In this document: positions 18,506 to 26,755 of the stretch, piece by piece
Position numbering within the stretch: the stretch's first letter is position 1
How the letters are laid out: each line of letters starts with the position of its first letter
Assembly (NCBI GenBank): GCA_016200845.1
Contig: JACQDW010000009.1
Coordinates: 1 to 43,224 of the forward strand
Reading direction: 5' to 3'
DNA length: 43,224 nt
DNA from: Burkholderiales bacterium
GTDB taxonomy: Bacteria > Pseudomonadota > Gammaproteobacteria > Burkholderiales > Burkholderiaceae_D
Position numbers and translations under genes: made by a program
The notes under the pieces: generated by a model
What the model was told of the DNA's origin: nothing
Databases searched by the model: none
Seen by the model: the letters and a program-made list of their open reading frames with translations, nothing else

Positions 18506-20067
18506 TTTTAAATTCTCTCCGACTGTTGAAGATTGTTCGTATTGTTTTGCAATATGGCATCGACGAAATTGTCATGTCCGGCTTGCGGATTCCACGCACA
18601 GCAAAGCTGATTAAAGCGATTTTATTTTGGCGAGATTTGTCCGCTCCACGCGGTGAGCGCTTGCGCCAAGCTTTGGAAAACTTGGGGCCGATTTTTGTTA
18701 AATTTGGACAGGTGTTATCGACACGCCGCGACCTCATGCCACCCGATATCGCTGACGAACTGGCACTGCTGCAAGACCGCGTTCCTTCGTTTGATTCTGA
18801 TCTCGCGATCGCGCAAATTATTAAATCTCTGGGCGCTCATCCCGATCAGTTGTTCGCCAGTTTTGAGCGTATTCCCGTTGCCTCGGCATCGATTGCGCAG
18901 GTGCACTTTGCCACCTTGAAAGATGGTCGTGAAGCGGCAGTCAAAGTGCTGCGCCCGGGTATGAAAGCAAGCATAGATCGCGACGTCGCTTTGATGAAAA
19001 TCGCTGCCGCCTGGCTGGAGTTTTTGTGGGCTGATGGCAAGCGCTTAAAAGCCAGGGAAGTGGTCGGCGAATTTGATAAATATTTGCATGACGAACTCGA
19101 CTTAATGCGCGAAGCGGCCAATGCCAGCCAATTACGTCGCAATTTTGCCGATTCCGATTTGCTGATCGTACCGGAAATGTACTGGGATTATTGCTCGCCT
19201 TCAGTGATAGTGATGGAGCGTATGCATGGCATCCCGATTTCGCAGACCGACAAACTGCGAGAGGCAGGAGTAGACCTCTGCAAGTTGTCGCGCGATGGGG
19301 TGACGATTTTTTTCACTCAAATTTTCCGCGACGGCTTTTTTCACGCGGATATGCATCCTGGGAATATTTTAGTCTCAACCGATCCTGCCACGTTGGGGCG
19401 CTATATTGCGCTTGATTTTGGTATCGTCGGTACGCTCAACGATTATGACAAAGATTATCTCTCGCAAAATTTTTTAGCCTTCTTCCGGCGCGATTATAAG
19501 CGTGTGGCAGAAGCGCATATCGAGTCCGGCTGGGCACCTAAAGAAACGCGTGTTGATGAGCTGGAAGCGGCGGTACGCGCTTGTTGTGAACCTATCTTTG
19601 ATCGTCCGTTGAAGGAAATTTCATTTGGTCAGGTCTTGCTGCGTTTGTTTCAAACCTCACGCCGTTTTAATGTGGAAGTGCAGCCGCAATTGGTGTTGCT
19701 GCAAAAAACTTTGTTGAATATTGAGGGTTTGGGCAGGCAACTAGACCCAGATCTCGATTTGTGGAAAACCGCGAAACCGTATCTGGAACGCTGGATGAGT
19801 GAGCAAGTCGGCTGGCGTGGCTTGATCGAGAAGTTCAAAGCAGAAGCGCCGCGCTACAGTCATATTTTTCCGCAACTACCGCGTCTGGCGCACCAAGCTT
19901 TGCAAAGAGCCGCAGAAGGCGATCAGCAATCGGCGGTACTGACTGCATTGCTGGCAGAGCAGCGGGCGACCAATCGCTTACTCAGAACCATCGTCTATTT
20001 TGGTGCTGGTTTGTTGGCAGGCGTGCTGGTCGCGTTTTACTTTTTGAATTTCTCGTATGCGATGTGA
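18502..20067 (+). CDS. ubiB: ubiquinone biosynthesis protein UbiB (ABC1/ADCK-type atypical kinase)
   Basis: UbiB is an ATPase of the protein-kinase-like ABC1/ADCK family needed for ubiquinone synthesis at the inner membrane. The 521-residue protein has the family KxGQ motif ([20 protein letters not shown]), the alanine-rich nucleotide loop (ASIAQVHFA), ATP lysine in AAVKVLRPG, the catalytic-loop equivalent [11 protein letters not shown] and metal-binding ALDFGIVG. The C-terminus has a membrane helix ([18 protein letters not shown]) that anchors it. Its ATG overlaps the ubiJ stop, giving translational coupling. Length and motifs are normal for E. coli-type UbiB. Confidence 0.96.
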   Translation: MILNSLRLLKIVRIVLQYGIDEIVMSGLRIPRTAKLIKAILFWRDLSAPRGERLRQALENLGPIFVKFGQVLSTRRDLMPPDIADELALLQDRVPSFDSDLAIAQIIKSLGAHPDQLFASFERIPVASASIAQVHFATLKDGREAAVKVLRPGMKASIDRDVALMKIAAAWLEFLWADGKRLKAREVVGEFDKYLHDELDLMREAANASQLRRNFADSDLLIVPEMYWDYCSPSVIVMERMHGIPISQTDKLREAGVDLCKLSRDGVTIFFTQIFRDGFFHADMHPGNILVSTDPATLGRYIALDFGIVGTLNDYDKDYLSQNFLAFFRRDYKRVAEAHIESGWAPKETRVDELEAAVRACCEPIFDRPLKEISFGQVLLRLFQTSRRFNVEVQPQLVLLQKTLLNIEGLGRQLDPDLDLWKTAKPYLERWMSEQVGWRGLIEKFKAEAPRYSHIFPQLPRLAHQALQRAAEGDQQSAVLTALLAEQRATNRLLRTIVYFGAGLLAGVLVAFYFLNFSYAM

Positions 20068-20070
20068 GTC

Positions 20071-20685
20071 ATGACCGAGTTTGCCAATCGTGATCCACGA
20101 CAAGCTGGATTTTGGGACGAACGCTTTGAACGTGGCTTTACGCCTTGGAATCGTGGCGCTGTGCCACCAGCTTTAATTGAGTACACAAATGGCTTACAAG
20201 ACGCCCAGACTTGTTTGATACCCGGTTGCGGTCACGCGCATGAGCTCGGCTTCTTGCTGCAGTTGGGGTGGGAGGTGACTGCGATCGATTTTTCTCCTGC
20301 CGCGGTCGATGCCGCACGTGCTCTGTTTCCAAGTGAAGTAGAGCGCATCATCGAGGCTGATTTTTTTCAGTATGTACCAGCTACCAATGTGAACCTGATT
20401 TATGAGCGCGCTTTTTTGTGCGCTTTACCACCCGAAATACGTGCGCAAGTCGTGGCGCGCTGGGCGCAATTATTGCCTGCGAAGGGCAAGGTGATCGGAT
20501 TTTTCTTTGTCGATGATGATCCCGCCAGCAGCAAAAAAGGACCGCCATTTCGCATGACTTCTCAGGAGTTAAATGCATTAATGCGTCAGGATTTTGTTCG
20601 CCTCGAGGACTTGGCGATCACAGATACTTTACCTGTATTTGAAGGGAAAGAACGCTGGCAAGTGTGGGAGCGGCTCGGTGATTGA
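20071..20685 (+). CDS. TPMT-family SAM-dependent methyltransferase
   Basis: The 204-residue protein belongs to the thiopurine S-methyltransferase-like class: FWDERFERGFTPWNRG at the N-terminus is the family hallmark, LIPGCGHAHELGFL is SAM motif I, WEVTAIDFSPAAVD carries the acidic ribose-binding residue, and DLIYERAFLCALPP-type YERAFLCALPPE follows. It would be a soluble cytoplasmic enzyme; the natural substrate is unknown and could be a sulphur, selenium or tellurium compound or a toxic small molecule. It starts three bases after ubiB ends, so it is in the ubi operon, but there is no evidence it acts on quinones. Confidence 0.87.
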   Translation: MTEFANRDPRQAGFWDERFERGFTPWNRGAVPPALIEYTNGLQDAQTCLIPGCGHAHELGFLLQLGWEVTAIDFSPAAVDAARALFPSEVERIIEADFFQYVPATNVNLIYERAFLCALPPEIRAQVVARWAQLLPAKGKVIGFFFVDDDPASSKKGPPFRMTSQELNALMRQDFVRLEDLAITDTLPVFEGKERWQVWERLGD

Positions 20686-20744
20686 GTTCTCAATTCAAAA
20701 CCTTGATTACGAAGAGCACCGACCCATCATTTCGCTGAATTCAA

Positions 20745-20794
20745 AACGTGAATCGCCTCCTTAAGATGTACTCAGCCCAAGGAGGCGACACGTT
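20745..20794. terminator. inverted repeat between convergent genes, likely bidirectional terminator
   Basis: AACGTG (20745-20750) and CGCCTCCTT (20754-20762) pair with AAGGAGGCG (20779-20787) and CACGTT (20789-20794). The stem therefore has nine plus six pairs separated by a small bulge, with a 16-base loop. It lies between the methyltransferase (plus, ends 20685) and the M13 peptidase (minus, ends 20803). T runs are short on both sides, TTTT on the minus strand being the better, so efficiency is uncertain. Confidence 0.6.
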
Positions 20795-20802
20795 AATCTT
20801 GC

Positions 20803-22920
20803 TTACCAAATACTAATACGGTTTTCCGGTGCGACATACATCTTGTCGCCTGCCTTGACATCAAACGCTTCGTAGAAACCACTGATATTGGTCAGCGGTC
20901 CATTTGCACGGAACTTGGCTGGCGAGTGCGGATCAGTGCTGATCAGACGAATCGCTTCGGCGTCACGTGCCTTGCCACGCCAGACTTGGGCCCAACCCAT
21001 GAACACGCGTTGGTTACCGGTAAAGCCATCAATCACAGCGGACTTTTTACCTTTCAACGAAAGTTGATAGGCTTTGTATGCGATTGCGAGACCGGAGTTG
21101 TCACCGATGTTTTCACCCAGGGTCAGCTTGCCATTGACGTGATATCCGTCAAGCGGGCTGTATTGATTGTATTGCGCGACGAGGGCATCGGTGAGCTTAC
21201 TAAAGTTAGCTTTGTCGTCTACCGTCCACCAGTCACGCAAATTGCCATCGCCATCAGATTGGCTGCCGGAGTCATCAAAACCGTGGCCTACTTCATGCCC
21301 GATCACTGCGCCTATGCCGCCATAATTGACCGCATCATCGGCGTCAGGATTGAAGAAAGGAGGCATCAAAATCGCCGCGGGAAAGACGATTTCATTTTGA
21401 CGTGGATTGTAATAAGCATTGACCGTTTGTGGACTCATACCCCATTCGTTACGGTCAACTGGTTTGCCTAGTTTATCGATTTGACGTTGATAGGCAAAGG
21501 CGCGACCCGCTTTGATATTGCCGATTAAGTCGCCTTGTGTGATGCTGAGTTTGCTGTAGTCACGCCATTTGTCGGGATAACCGATTTTGGGTGTGAACTT
21601 GGCGAGCTTGGTGAGCGCCTCTTTTTTGGTTGCTTCGCCCATCCACGGCAAGGTTTCTATACTTTGCTTGTAGGCGAGCAAGAGATTATTAACCAACACT
21701 TGCATGCGCGCTTTGTATTCGGCGGGGAAGTGTTTTTCCACATAGAGCTGTCCCAGTGCTTCTGATAAGCTCTCCTCAACCCGCGCCACACCACGCTTCC
21801 ACCGTGGTTGGTTCTCTGGGATGCCGCGCAAAGTCACGCTGGAAAATTGGAAGTCCTGATCCACAAAACGTTTGCTGAGATAAGGTGCATAGGCATTAAG
21901 CACACGCCATTGCAAATACGCTTGCCAGGTCTCGACCGGGGTGTCGCGGATCAGCGTTGCCAAGCCTTGCAAGTAGCTGGGTTGGCGAACGACGACGTAA
22001 TCCGATTTGCCGCTCACACCCATCTCGGCAAAGCAGCGCACCCAGTCAAACTCAGGCAACAATTCCTTGAGCTTGTTGATCTCTACTTTGTTGTAAGTTT
22101 TGACCGGATCACGGTTTTCCACATTGCTCCACTGAATCGCCGCCAGCGCTGTTTCCAGTGCCAATATGCGCGATGCGGCATCGCCTGGCTGAGCGAGGCC
22201 GCTCATGCTCAGCATTTTTTCCAGATGCACGACATAGGCTTCGCGTATTGCTTTAAATTTGGGATTGTCGAGCTTGAGGTAGTAATCGCGATCAGGCAAG
22301 CTCAAACCAGATTGCCCTACGCCTATCGTGTATTTAGACGAATCCCGGGCATCCTGTGTGACGCCCGCACCAATAAACCCACTAACACCCATGCGTGCCA
22401 AATGCACCAATGCTGGCGCCAAATCAGCCTTGTCTTTGATCTGCGCAATGCGTGTCAGGTCAAAGGTCAGTGGCTTGATGTCGAGTTCATCCAAGCGCGC
22501 TTCATCCATGAAGCTCTTATATAAATCAGCAATTTTTTGTTGATTGCTGCCAGGCTTGATGTCGCTCTTTTCGGCTAGCTCTTTGATGATATCTGCAGAA
22601 CGCTTAGCTGACATTTCAGACAATTGATCAAACGAGCCATAACGGCCACGATCCGCCGGGATCTGTGCCGTATCTAACCATTTACCCGACATGTAGCGAA
22701 AAAAATCATCCTGAGGACGAACGCTGCTATCCATCCATTGCATGTCTATCCCTGATTGCGGGGCGGTCTTGTGCGACTTCATTCTCTTTTTGCTGACTGC
22801 TTTACTCGCTTTGTCTGCAGGCGCCGCTTCTGTTTGGGCATTGGCTAGTTGTAGAGCTACACCAGAGATAAATAGTCCGCTGATCAGACTGATGAGAAAA
22901 CGCTTACGCATGGTTTGCAT
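20803..22920 (-). CDS. M13-family (neprilysin/PepO-type) zinc metallopeptidase
   Basis: The 705-residue exported peptidase has a signal peptide (MRKRFLISLISGLFISGVAL...ANA) and an Ala/Lys-rich linker. Zinc ligands are H542 and H546 with catalytic E543 in GHEVGHGFDD, and E603 with D607 in GENIGDNSG. NAYYNPRQNEIVFPAAI is the substrate-binding NAY motif, and the N-terminal part begins DDFFRYMSGKWLDTAQIP, typical of the family. M13 enzymes trim short peptides of up to about 40 residues in the periplasm or at the surface. GGAG lies 10 bases before the chosen ATG. It lies directly downstream of two TonB receptors on the same strand; a role in processing imported peptides is possible but only inferred. 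Confidence 0.95.
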   Translation of the reverse strand: MQTMRKRFLISLISGLFISGVALQLANAQTEAAPADKASKAVSKKRMKSHKTAPQSGIDMQWMDSSVRPQDDFFRYMSGKWLDTAQIPADRGRYGSFDQLSEMSAKRSADIIKELAEKSDIKPGSNQQKIADLYKSFMDEARLDELDIKPLTFDLTRIAQIKDKADLAPALVHLARMGVSGFIGAGVTQDARDSSKYTIGVGQSGLSLPDRDYYLKLDNPKFKAIREAYVVHLEKMLSMSGLAQPGDAASRILALETALAAIQWSNVENRDPVKTYNKVEINKLKELLPEFDWVRCFAEMGVSGKSDYVVVRQPSYLQGLATLIRDTPVETWQAYLQWRVLNAYAPYLSKRFVDQDFQFSSVTLRGIPENQPRWKRGVARVEESLSEALGQLYVEKHFPAEYKARMQVLVNNLLLAYKQSIETLPWMGEATKKEALTKLAKFTPKIGYPDKWRDYSKLSITQGDLIGNIKAGRAFAYQRQIDKLGKPVDRNEWGMSPQTVNAYYNPRQNEIVFPAAILMPPFFNPDADDAVNYGGIGAVIGHEVGHGFDDSGSQSDGDGNLRDWWTVDDKANFSKLTDALVAQYNQYSPLDGYHVNGKLTLGENIGDNSGLAIAYKAYQLSLKGKKSAVIDGFTGNQRVFMGWAQVWRGKARDAEAIRLISTDPHSPAKFRANGPLTNISGFYEAFDVKAGDKMYVAPENRISIW

Positions 22921-23037
22921 GGAGGGCTCCTGATTTTAATTATGGATGAGAGTTAAGGGAGAGCTTAGTTTGTTTCAGACCGGAATGGCGGCGGCGAGTT
23001 CCTGGAATAGTCTTGATGTGAAGTGAATTTTCGTTAA

Positions 23038-23070
23038 ATGAAAAAAAGCCCCAGATTTCTCCGGGGCTTT
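23038..23070 (-). terminator. rho-independent terminator of TonB receptor 1
   Basis: Read on the minus strand, AAAGCCCC and GGGGCTTT form an eight-base stem around a ten-base loop, followed by a run of seven T. It lies about 43 bases beyond the stop of the receptor gene at 23113 and separates it from the M13 peptidase. Confidence 0.9.
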
Positions 23071-23112
23071 CTCTTAGAACTATCAGAACTGATTTTCTAG
23101 TGATACAGAAAA

Positions 23113-25968
23113 TTAGAACTTCATGTTACCTACTACGTAGAACTGACGACCCAATGGATCGGCATAGCGACCATCAATACCTAAGTGATTACCACCACCA
23201 GCGTTACGATCGGAGAATGGTGGATCTTGGTTGAACAAGTTCTTAATTCCCGCAGTGATAGTCAAGTTCTTGCTGAAGTTCACTTTCGATTGCAAGTCAA
23301 CAGTGTAGTAAGCCTTCACTGTACGGTTCATGTCAACTGGATCGCCAGCAGAGCCGTCTGCATTACGAGTAAACACTGTTGTATCGATATCAGCCGAAAT
23401 CGGTTGATCGCGATAGCTAGAGTGGTAGCCCAAAGTAACAGAGTGTGAGTAACGATCAGATGGTTTCCAGCTAGTAGCTAACTTGGAAATCACACGGAAA
23501 GTAACGTTGTTGTAGGAATCGAATTTACCAACAGTCTTCTCAACTGCATCGCCTGGCGTTCCAGACAATAAATCAGCCTTGAGCATGTAAGTACCTGTCC
23601 AATTCACCGCAAACTTACCATAAGAATTATTGAATTTATAGGTGTGATCCCAATCAATACCTTGGTAATCCGCTTTCGCCATGTTGAATGGCTTTTGCAT
23701 TACAGCGAAGACGTTTTCTTTCTGGATTGGTTGGAAGAAACGATAGTAGTAAATGCTGTAGTTAGCTGGATCGGTAAATAATTTCTTTTGAGACAGCGTT
23801 TTGATCTGATCCTTGATGCTGATGTTCCACAGATCAAATCCGAGAGAGAAATTTTGCAGTGCTTCTAAACGGAAGCCAAGGGAACCTTGAGTGGATTTCT
23901 CAGGTTTCAGGTTTGGATTGCCTTGTTGCAACAAATCATACTCTTGCTCATCTCTGTTCAGATCTGCCAAAGGATGATTTGCTGGCAAAGTTGGGAACAT
24001 AAAGGCATTTGAAGAGCCACCATAAGAGAACGGCTGCGTAATATTCTGCATCGTCGGAACTTTAAAGCCTGTACCATATGAACCACGAATCAGTAATGTA
24101 TCTGTAGGACGGAACGCAGCGGCTAACTTGTAGGTTGCAGCGCTCTGTTTATTGCCTTGAGCGCCAGATCCTGCAGGTACCAGGTCGTTAAATTGATCCA
24201 GAGTGAACAATCGCTTGTTTTGGACAGCTGCGAAACTGTCGTAACGTGCGGCTGCAGTCAAATCAAATTGTTTTGTGACTGGCATGAACAATTCTGCGAA
24301 TGTACCCCAGCTATTGCGTGACGCGTCGACTGGTACAGCGCCAGTACCGCCACCAATGTTAGTATCACGGTCAGGGTGAGCATGGGTGGAACCTTGCGCC
24401 ATGATACTAGGATCATCGATGTAAGTCTGTTTCATTGCATCTACGCCCAGACCTAAACTTGCACCGCCACCAGCTAATTTAAAGAGTTCAGATGAGCCAC
24501 GTAAGCTCAATACATTAATTTGTGAGGTGGTGACATCCAACACATCATGCAACACCGCTGGAGCCAAAGCTGCTTTTGTTGCTGCAGATGGTGCTAAAAA
24601 TGGATTGTAGGTACCAGAGTTAATCAATGCATTGAGTTTGTCTGAGCTAGCGTAACCAGCGACAGGTGTGTCAGTTGCTTTGTTTTCGGAGAATACATAG
24701 GATACTGCGTAATCCCAGTTCTTGAAGTTGCCTTCAAAACCAGTGGCAAAATGCTTGGATTCAGTCTTCCATTCATCTGTACGACCACCTGCATCCAGCA
24801 AGCGCAGATTCATCGTCATATTGGTAATTTTCGATGGATCATAGCCCAGTTTTGTGTAGGCTGGTGCGATGGAATCTTTGAACAGCTTGCTGTTTAAATC
24901 AACCGATAAAGGTTGCGCAGGAGGCGCAAAACGAGCCACGTTAGTGAAATTTGTCGCCATCCCTTCAGCGAAAAATTTCAAGTTGTCGTTGATGTTCAAG
25001 TTGAAGGAAGCTAAGAAGTTATCACGCTTCAATTCCGGCATCAGTTCTACTGTAGCGGCATAGTCAAAATTGCAACGATTTGCACTAGCGTAGCTATTTG
25101 GGACGGGGCAATTTCCATTTAATACTTTATATGGGTTAACGCCTTTTGTTGTTTTGCTTGCCGTGCCAGCAGCCCATGTGTTCGCAAAAACGTTTGCTGG
25201 GATGGAGTTGCGGCTTAACATGTTCATCATGTAAGGCTTGCCACCTTCGTTGAACGGGGTGACACCACCCAGTTTTGTGAAGCTACGGTCAGCTGCATTC
25301 AATTCAGCTTGCTCGTCATGGCTATAAGCTAACAGCAAGTTGTAACCATCTGAATTGAGATCGCCAAAGCCTTTGGAAATCGCGAAATTCGTGGTTTTGC
25401 CTTTTGGAGATTCTTGAGGTGTGCTGTAGGTGAATTCAACGATAAAATCTTTTTGAGTCTTCTTCAAGATGAAGTTGATAACACCTGCGATAGCATCTGA
25501 ACCGTACAACGCAGATGCGCCATCAGTCAGAACTTCAACGCGTTCTACAGCTGACAAAGGAATGCTTGCCAAGTTAACAGCAGCGCCAGTATTGAAAGGT
25601 GCAACACGACGACCATTGATCAATACCAAAGTATAGTTCTCACCAACGCCGTGGATGGAGGCTGTTTGCGTTCCGTTACCACCACCGTTAACCGACGCGG
25701 AAGAGGTTGTGAAACCCTGCATGGATGGCAAAGAAGCGACCAAGTCAGCCGCAGTCGTTGCACCAGTTTGTTCGATTTGTGACTTTGATAAAGTCTGGAC
25801 TGGCAAGGCGCTTTCAACAGCGATGCGCTTGATTGATGAACCAGTAATTTCAACTCGCTGTGGCGCTACATCTTGCGCTTGAGCAGACTGTGCCAGCATA
25901 CCAGCACCCATCACCACGCCACTTGCAAACATCAGGCGTACTGAACGGGATAAGATTTTTTCTACCAT
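23113..25968 (-). CDS. TonB-dependent receptor 1
   Basis: The 951-residue outer-membrane receptor starts at the ATG at 25968, just after GGAGGAAG; an open stretch of 40 codons upstream is leader. The signal peptide is MVEKILSRSVRLMFASGVVM...AQAQ. The plug domain (about residues 30-160) has QRVEITGSSIKR, SKSQIEQTGATTAADLV, LVLINGRRVAPF, and VERVEVLTDGASALYGSDAI, and the C-terminus ends in a beta-signal with terminal F (QFYVVGNMKF). About 22 barrel strands follow the plug. Extracellular loops carry paired cysteines (GNCPV / NRCNFD). It imports a ligand by TonB energy; the ligand is unknown. It is a paralogue of receptor 2 upstream, sharing LSRSVRL and the promoter layout. No partner permease is nearby. 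Confidence 0.93.
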   Translation of the reverse strand: MVEKILSRSVRLMFASGVVMGAGMLAQSAQAQDVAPQRVEITGSSIKRIAVESALPVQTLSKSQIEQTGATTAADLVASLPSMQGFTTSSASVNGGGNGTQTASIHGVGENYTLVLINGRRVAPFNTGAAVNLASIPLSAVERVEVLTDGASALYGSDAIAGVINFILKKTQKDFIVEFTYSTPQESPKGKTTNFAISKGFGDLNSDGYNLLLAYSHDEQAELNAADRSFTKLGGVTPFNEGGKPYMMNMLSRNSIPANVFANTWAAGTASKTTKGVNPYKVLNGNCPVPNSYASANRCNFDYAATVELMPELKRDNFLASFNLNINDNLKFFAEGMATNFTNVARFAPPAQPLSVDLNSKLFKDSIAPAYTKLGYDPSKITNMTMNLRLLDAGGRTDEWKTESKHFATGFEGNFKNWDYAVSYVFSENKATDTPVAGYASSDKLNALINSGTYNPFLAPSAATKAALAPAVLHDVLDVTTSQINVLSLRGSSELFKLAGGGASLGLGVDAMKQTYIDDPSIMAQGSTHAHPDRDTNIGGGTGAVPVDASRNSWGTFAELFMPVTKQFDLTAAARYDSFAAVQNKRLFTLDQFNDLVPAGSGAQGNKQSAATYKLAAAFRPTDTLLIRGSYGTGFKVPTMQNITQPFSYGGSSNAFMFPTLPANHPLADLNRDEQEYDLLQQGNPNLKPEKSTQGSLGFRLEALQNFSLGFDLWNISIKDQIKTLSQKKLFTDPANYSIYYYRFFQPIQKENVFAVMQKPFNMAKADYQGIDWDHTYKFNNSYGKFAVNWTGTYMLKADLLSGTPGDAVEKTVGKFDSYNNVTFRVISKLATSWKPSDRYSHSVTLGYHSSYRDQPISADIDTTVFTRNADGSAGDPVDMNRTVKAYYTVDLQSKVNFSKNLTITAGIKNLFNQDPPFSDRNAGGGNHLGIDGRYADPLGRQFYVVGNMKF

Positions 25969-26175
25969 GTTGACTTCCTCCAGTGATTTAACTACTAAGT
26001 GAGTTACTAAATTAGCTTTTAAAAAATCTTTTTTGGCTTTCTTAAAAACATAATGGGAAATGCTTTTTCTTGAATGGCTAACGACCACTTTTTGCCCTGC
26101 GCCATTCTGCTATTTTTCTTAAATTCTTAAGATAAATTTAGTCGGCAAAAAAGTTATCTATTTAACTCTGAAAAA

Positions 26176-26190
26176 CATTCACCCCGAATG
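26176..26190. promoter_or_regulatory. palindrome overlapping the receptor 1 promoter
   Basis: CATTC-ACCCC-GAATG is a perfect five-base dyad lying at the downstream edge of the -10. A closely related sequence occupies the same place before receptor 2 (12 of 15 bases equal), which suggests an operator for a shared repressor. Confidence 0.5.
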
Positions 26191-26217
26191 AGACCATTGA
26201 CAGCACCTCAGTGTCAA
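26188..26217 (-). promoter_or_regulatory. promoter of TonB receptor 1
   Basis: On the minus strand TTGACA (26217-26212) and TCTCAT (26193-26188) are separated by 18 bases. The -35 is a perfect match; the -10 is moderate. The same spacing and -35 occur before receptor 2. The leader would be about 210 bases. Confidence 0.6.
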
Positions 26218-26695
26218 GCAAACAAAATTTATAGAAAAGGAAATTAATCGCTAGGTTGTTGAATGCCAGATTAGTACCACTTTCATCGAATGATTGAAGT
26301 TTTTTGCTGCTTTATGAGAAACAAAAAACCGTGTGGGCTTGACTAGGGTTTTATTCGATATTTCGTGCCTTGGCCAGAATTTTATTCTAGGAAACTCGTT
26401 TAAACCTGATCTAAATATCAGGCTTGAGTTGTGTGGCGTCAGGGTTGCTTTTTTGGTGAATTTTCGACAATCTATTCCTCTCTGAAGAGGTTTCTTAATT
26501 CACATATAAATTTCGTGATTTTTTTTTGTTTTAATACAGAATATGTCGTGTTTTTGCAACGGATTTGTGTCGATTGAACAGGCTAATGATGTTTGTCAAA
26601 TCACTATTTTTTGGTTAAGTGTGAAAAGCAATTTGCCCTTTTTGTTTTTTTGCGCAAGTCAGTTTTATTGCTAATAGGTCTGATATTTGTGTAAT

Positions 26696-26727
26696 AAAAA
26701 AGCCCCGGGGAGACCGGGGCTCTTTTA
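26696..26727 (-). terminator. rho-independent terminator of TonB receptor 2
   Basis: On the minus strand AGCCCCGG and CCGGGGCT form a perfect eight-base stem with loop TCTCC, followed by TTTTTTA. It lies about 30 bases after the stop of the receptor gene at 26756. Confidence 0.92.
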
Positions 26728-26755
26728 CGACTAGAGTCGCTTACCTGCAATCAAC

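Larger units (their letters stand above)
25969..26695. other. long AT-rich gap between the two receptor genes
   Basis: This 727-base gap holds the leader and promoter of receptor 1 (25969-26217) and then about 480 bases where I find no gene. The unexplained part is AT-rich with short T tracts and has only small hairpins, for example CCTGAT/ATCAGG at 26405-26422 and CCTCT/AGAGG at 26477-26490. Neither looks like a full terminator or a recognised RNA. An unannotated small RNA cannot be excluded. Confidence 0.5.

Noticed and set aside
25969-26088. 40-codon N-terminal extension of TonB receptor 1
   Set aside because: It precedes a clear ribosome site and signal peptide; the lysine-rich extension would bury the signal sequence.
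26405-26490. Small hairpins in the long gap, considered as a small RNA with terminator
   Set aside because: Stems of only five or six pairs, no adjoining promoter or long T run.
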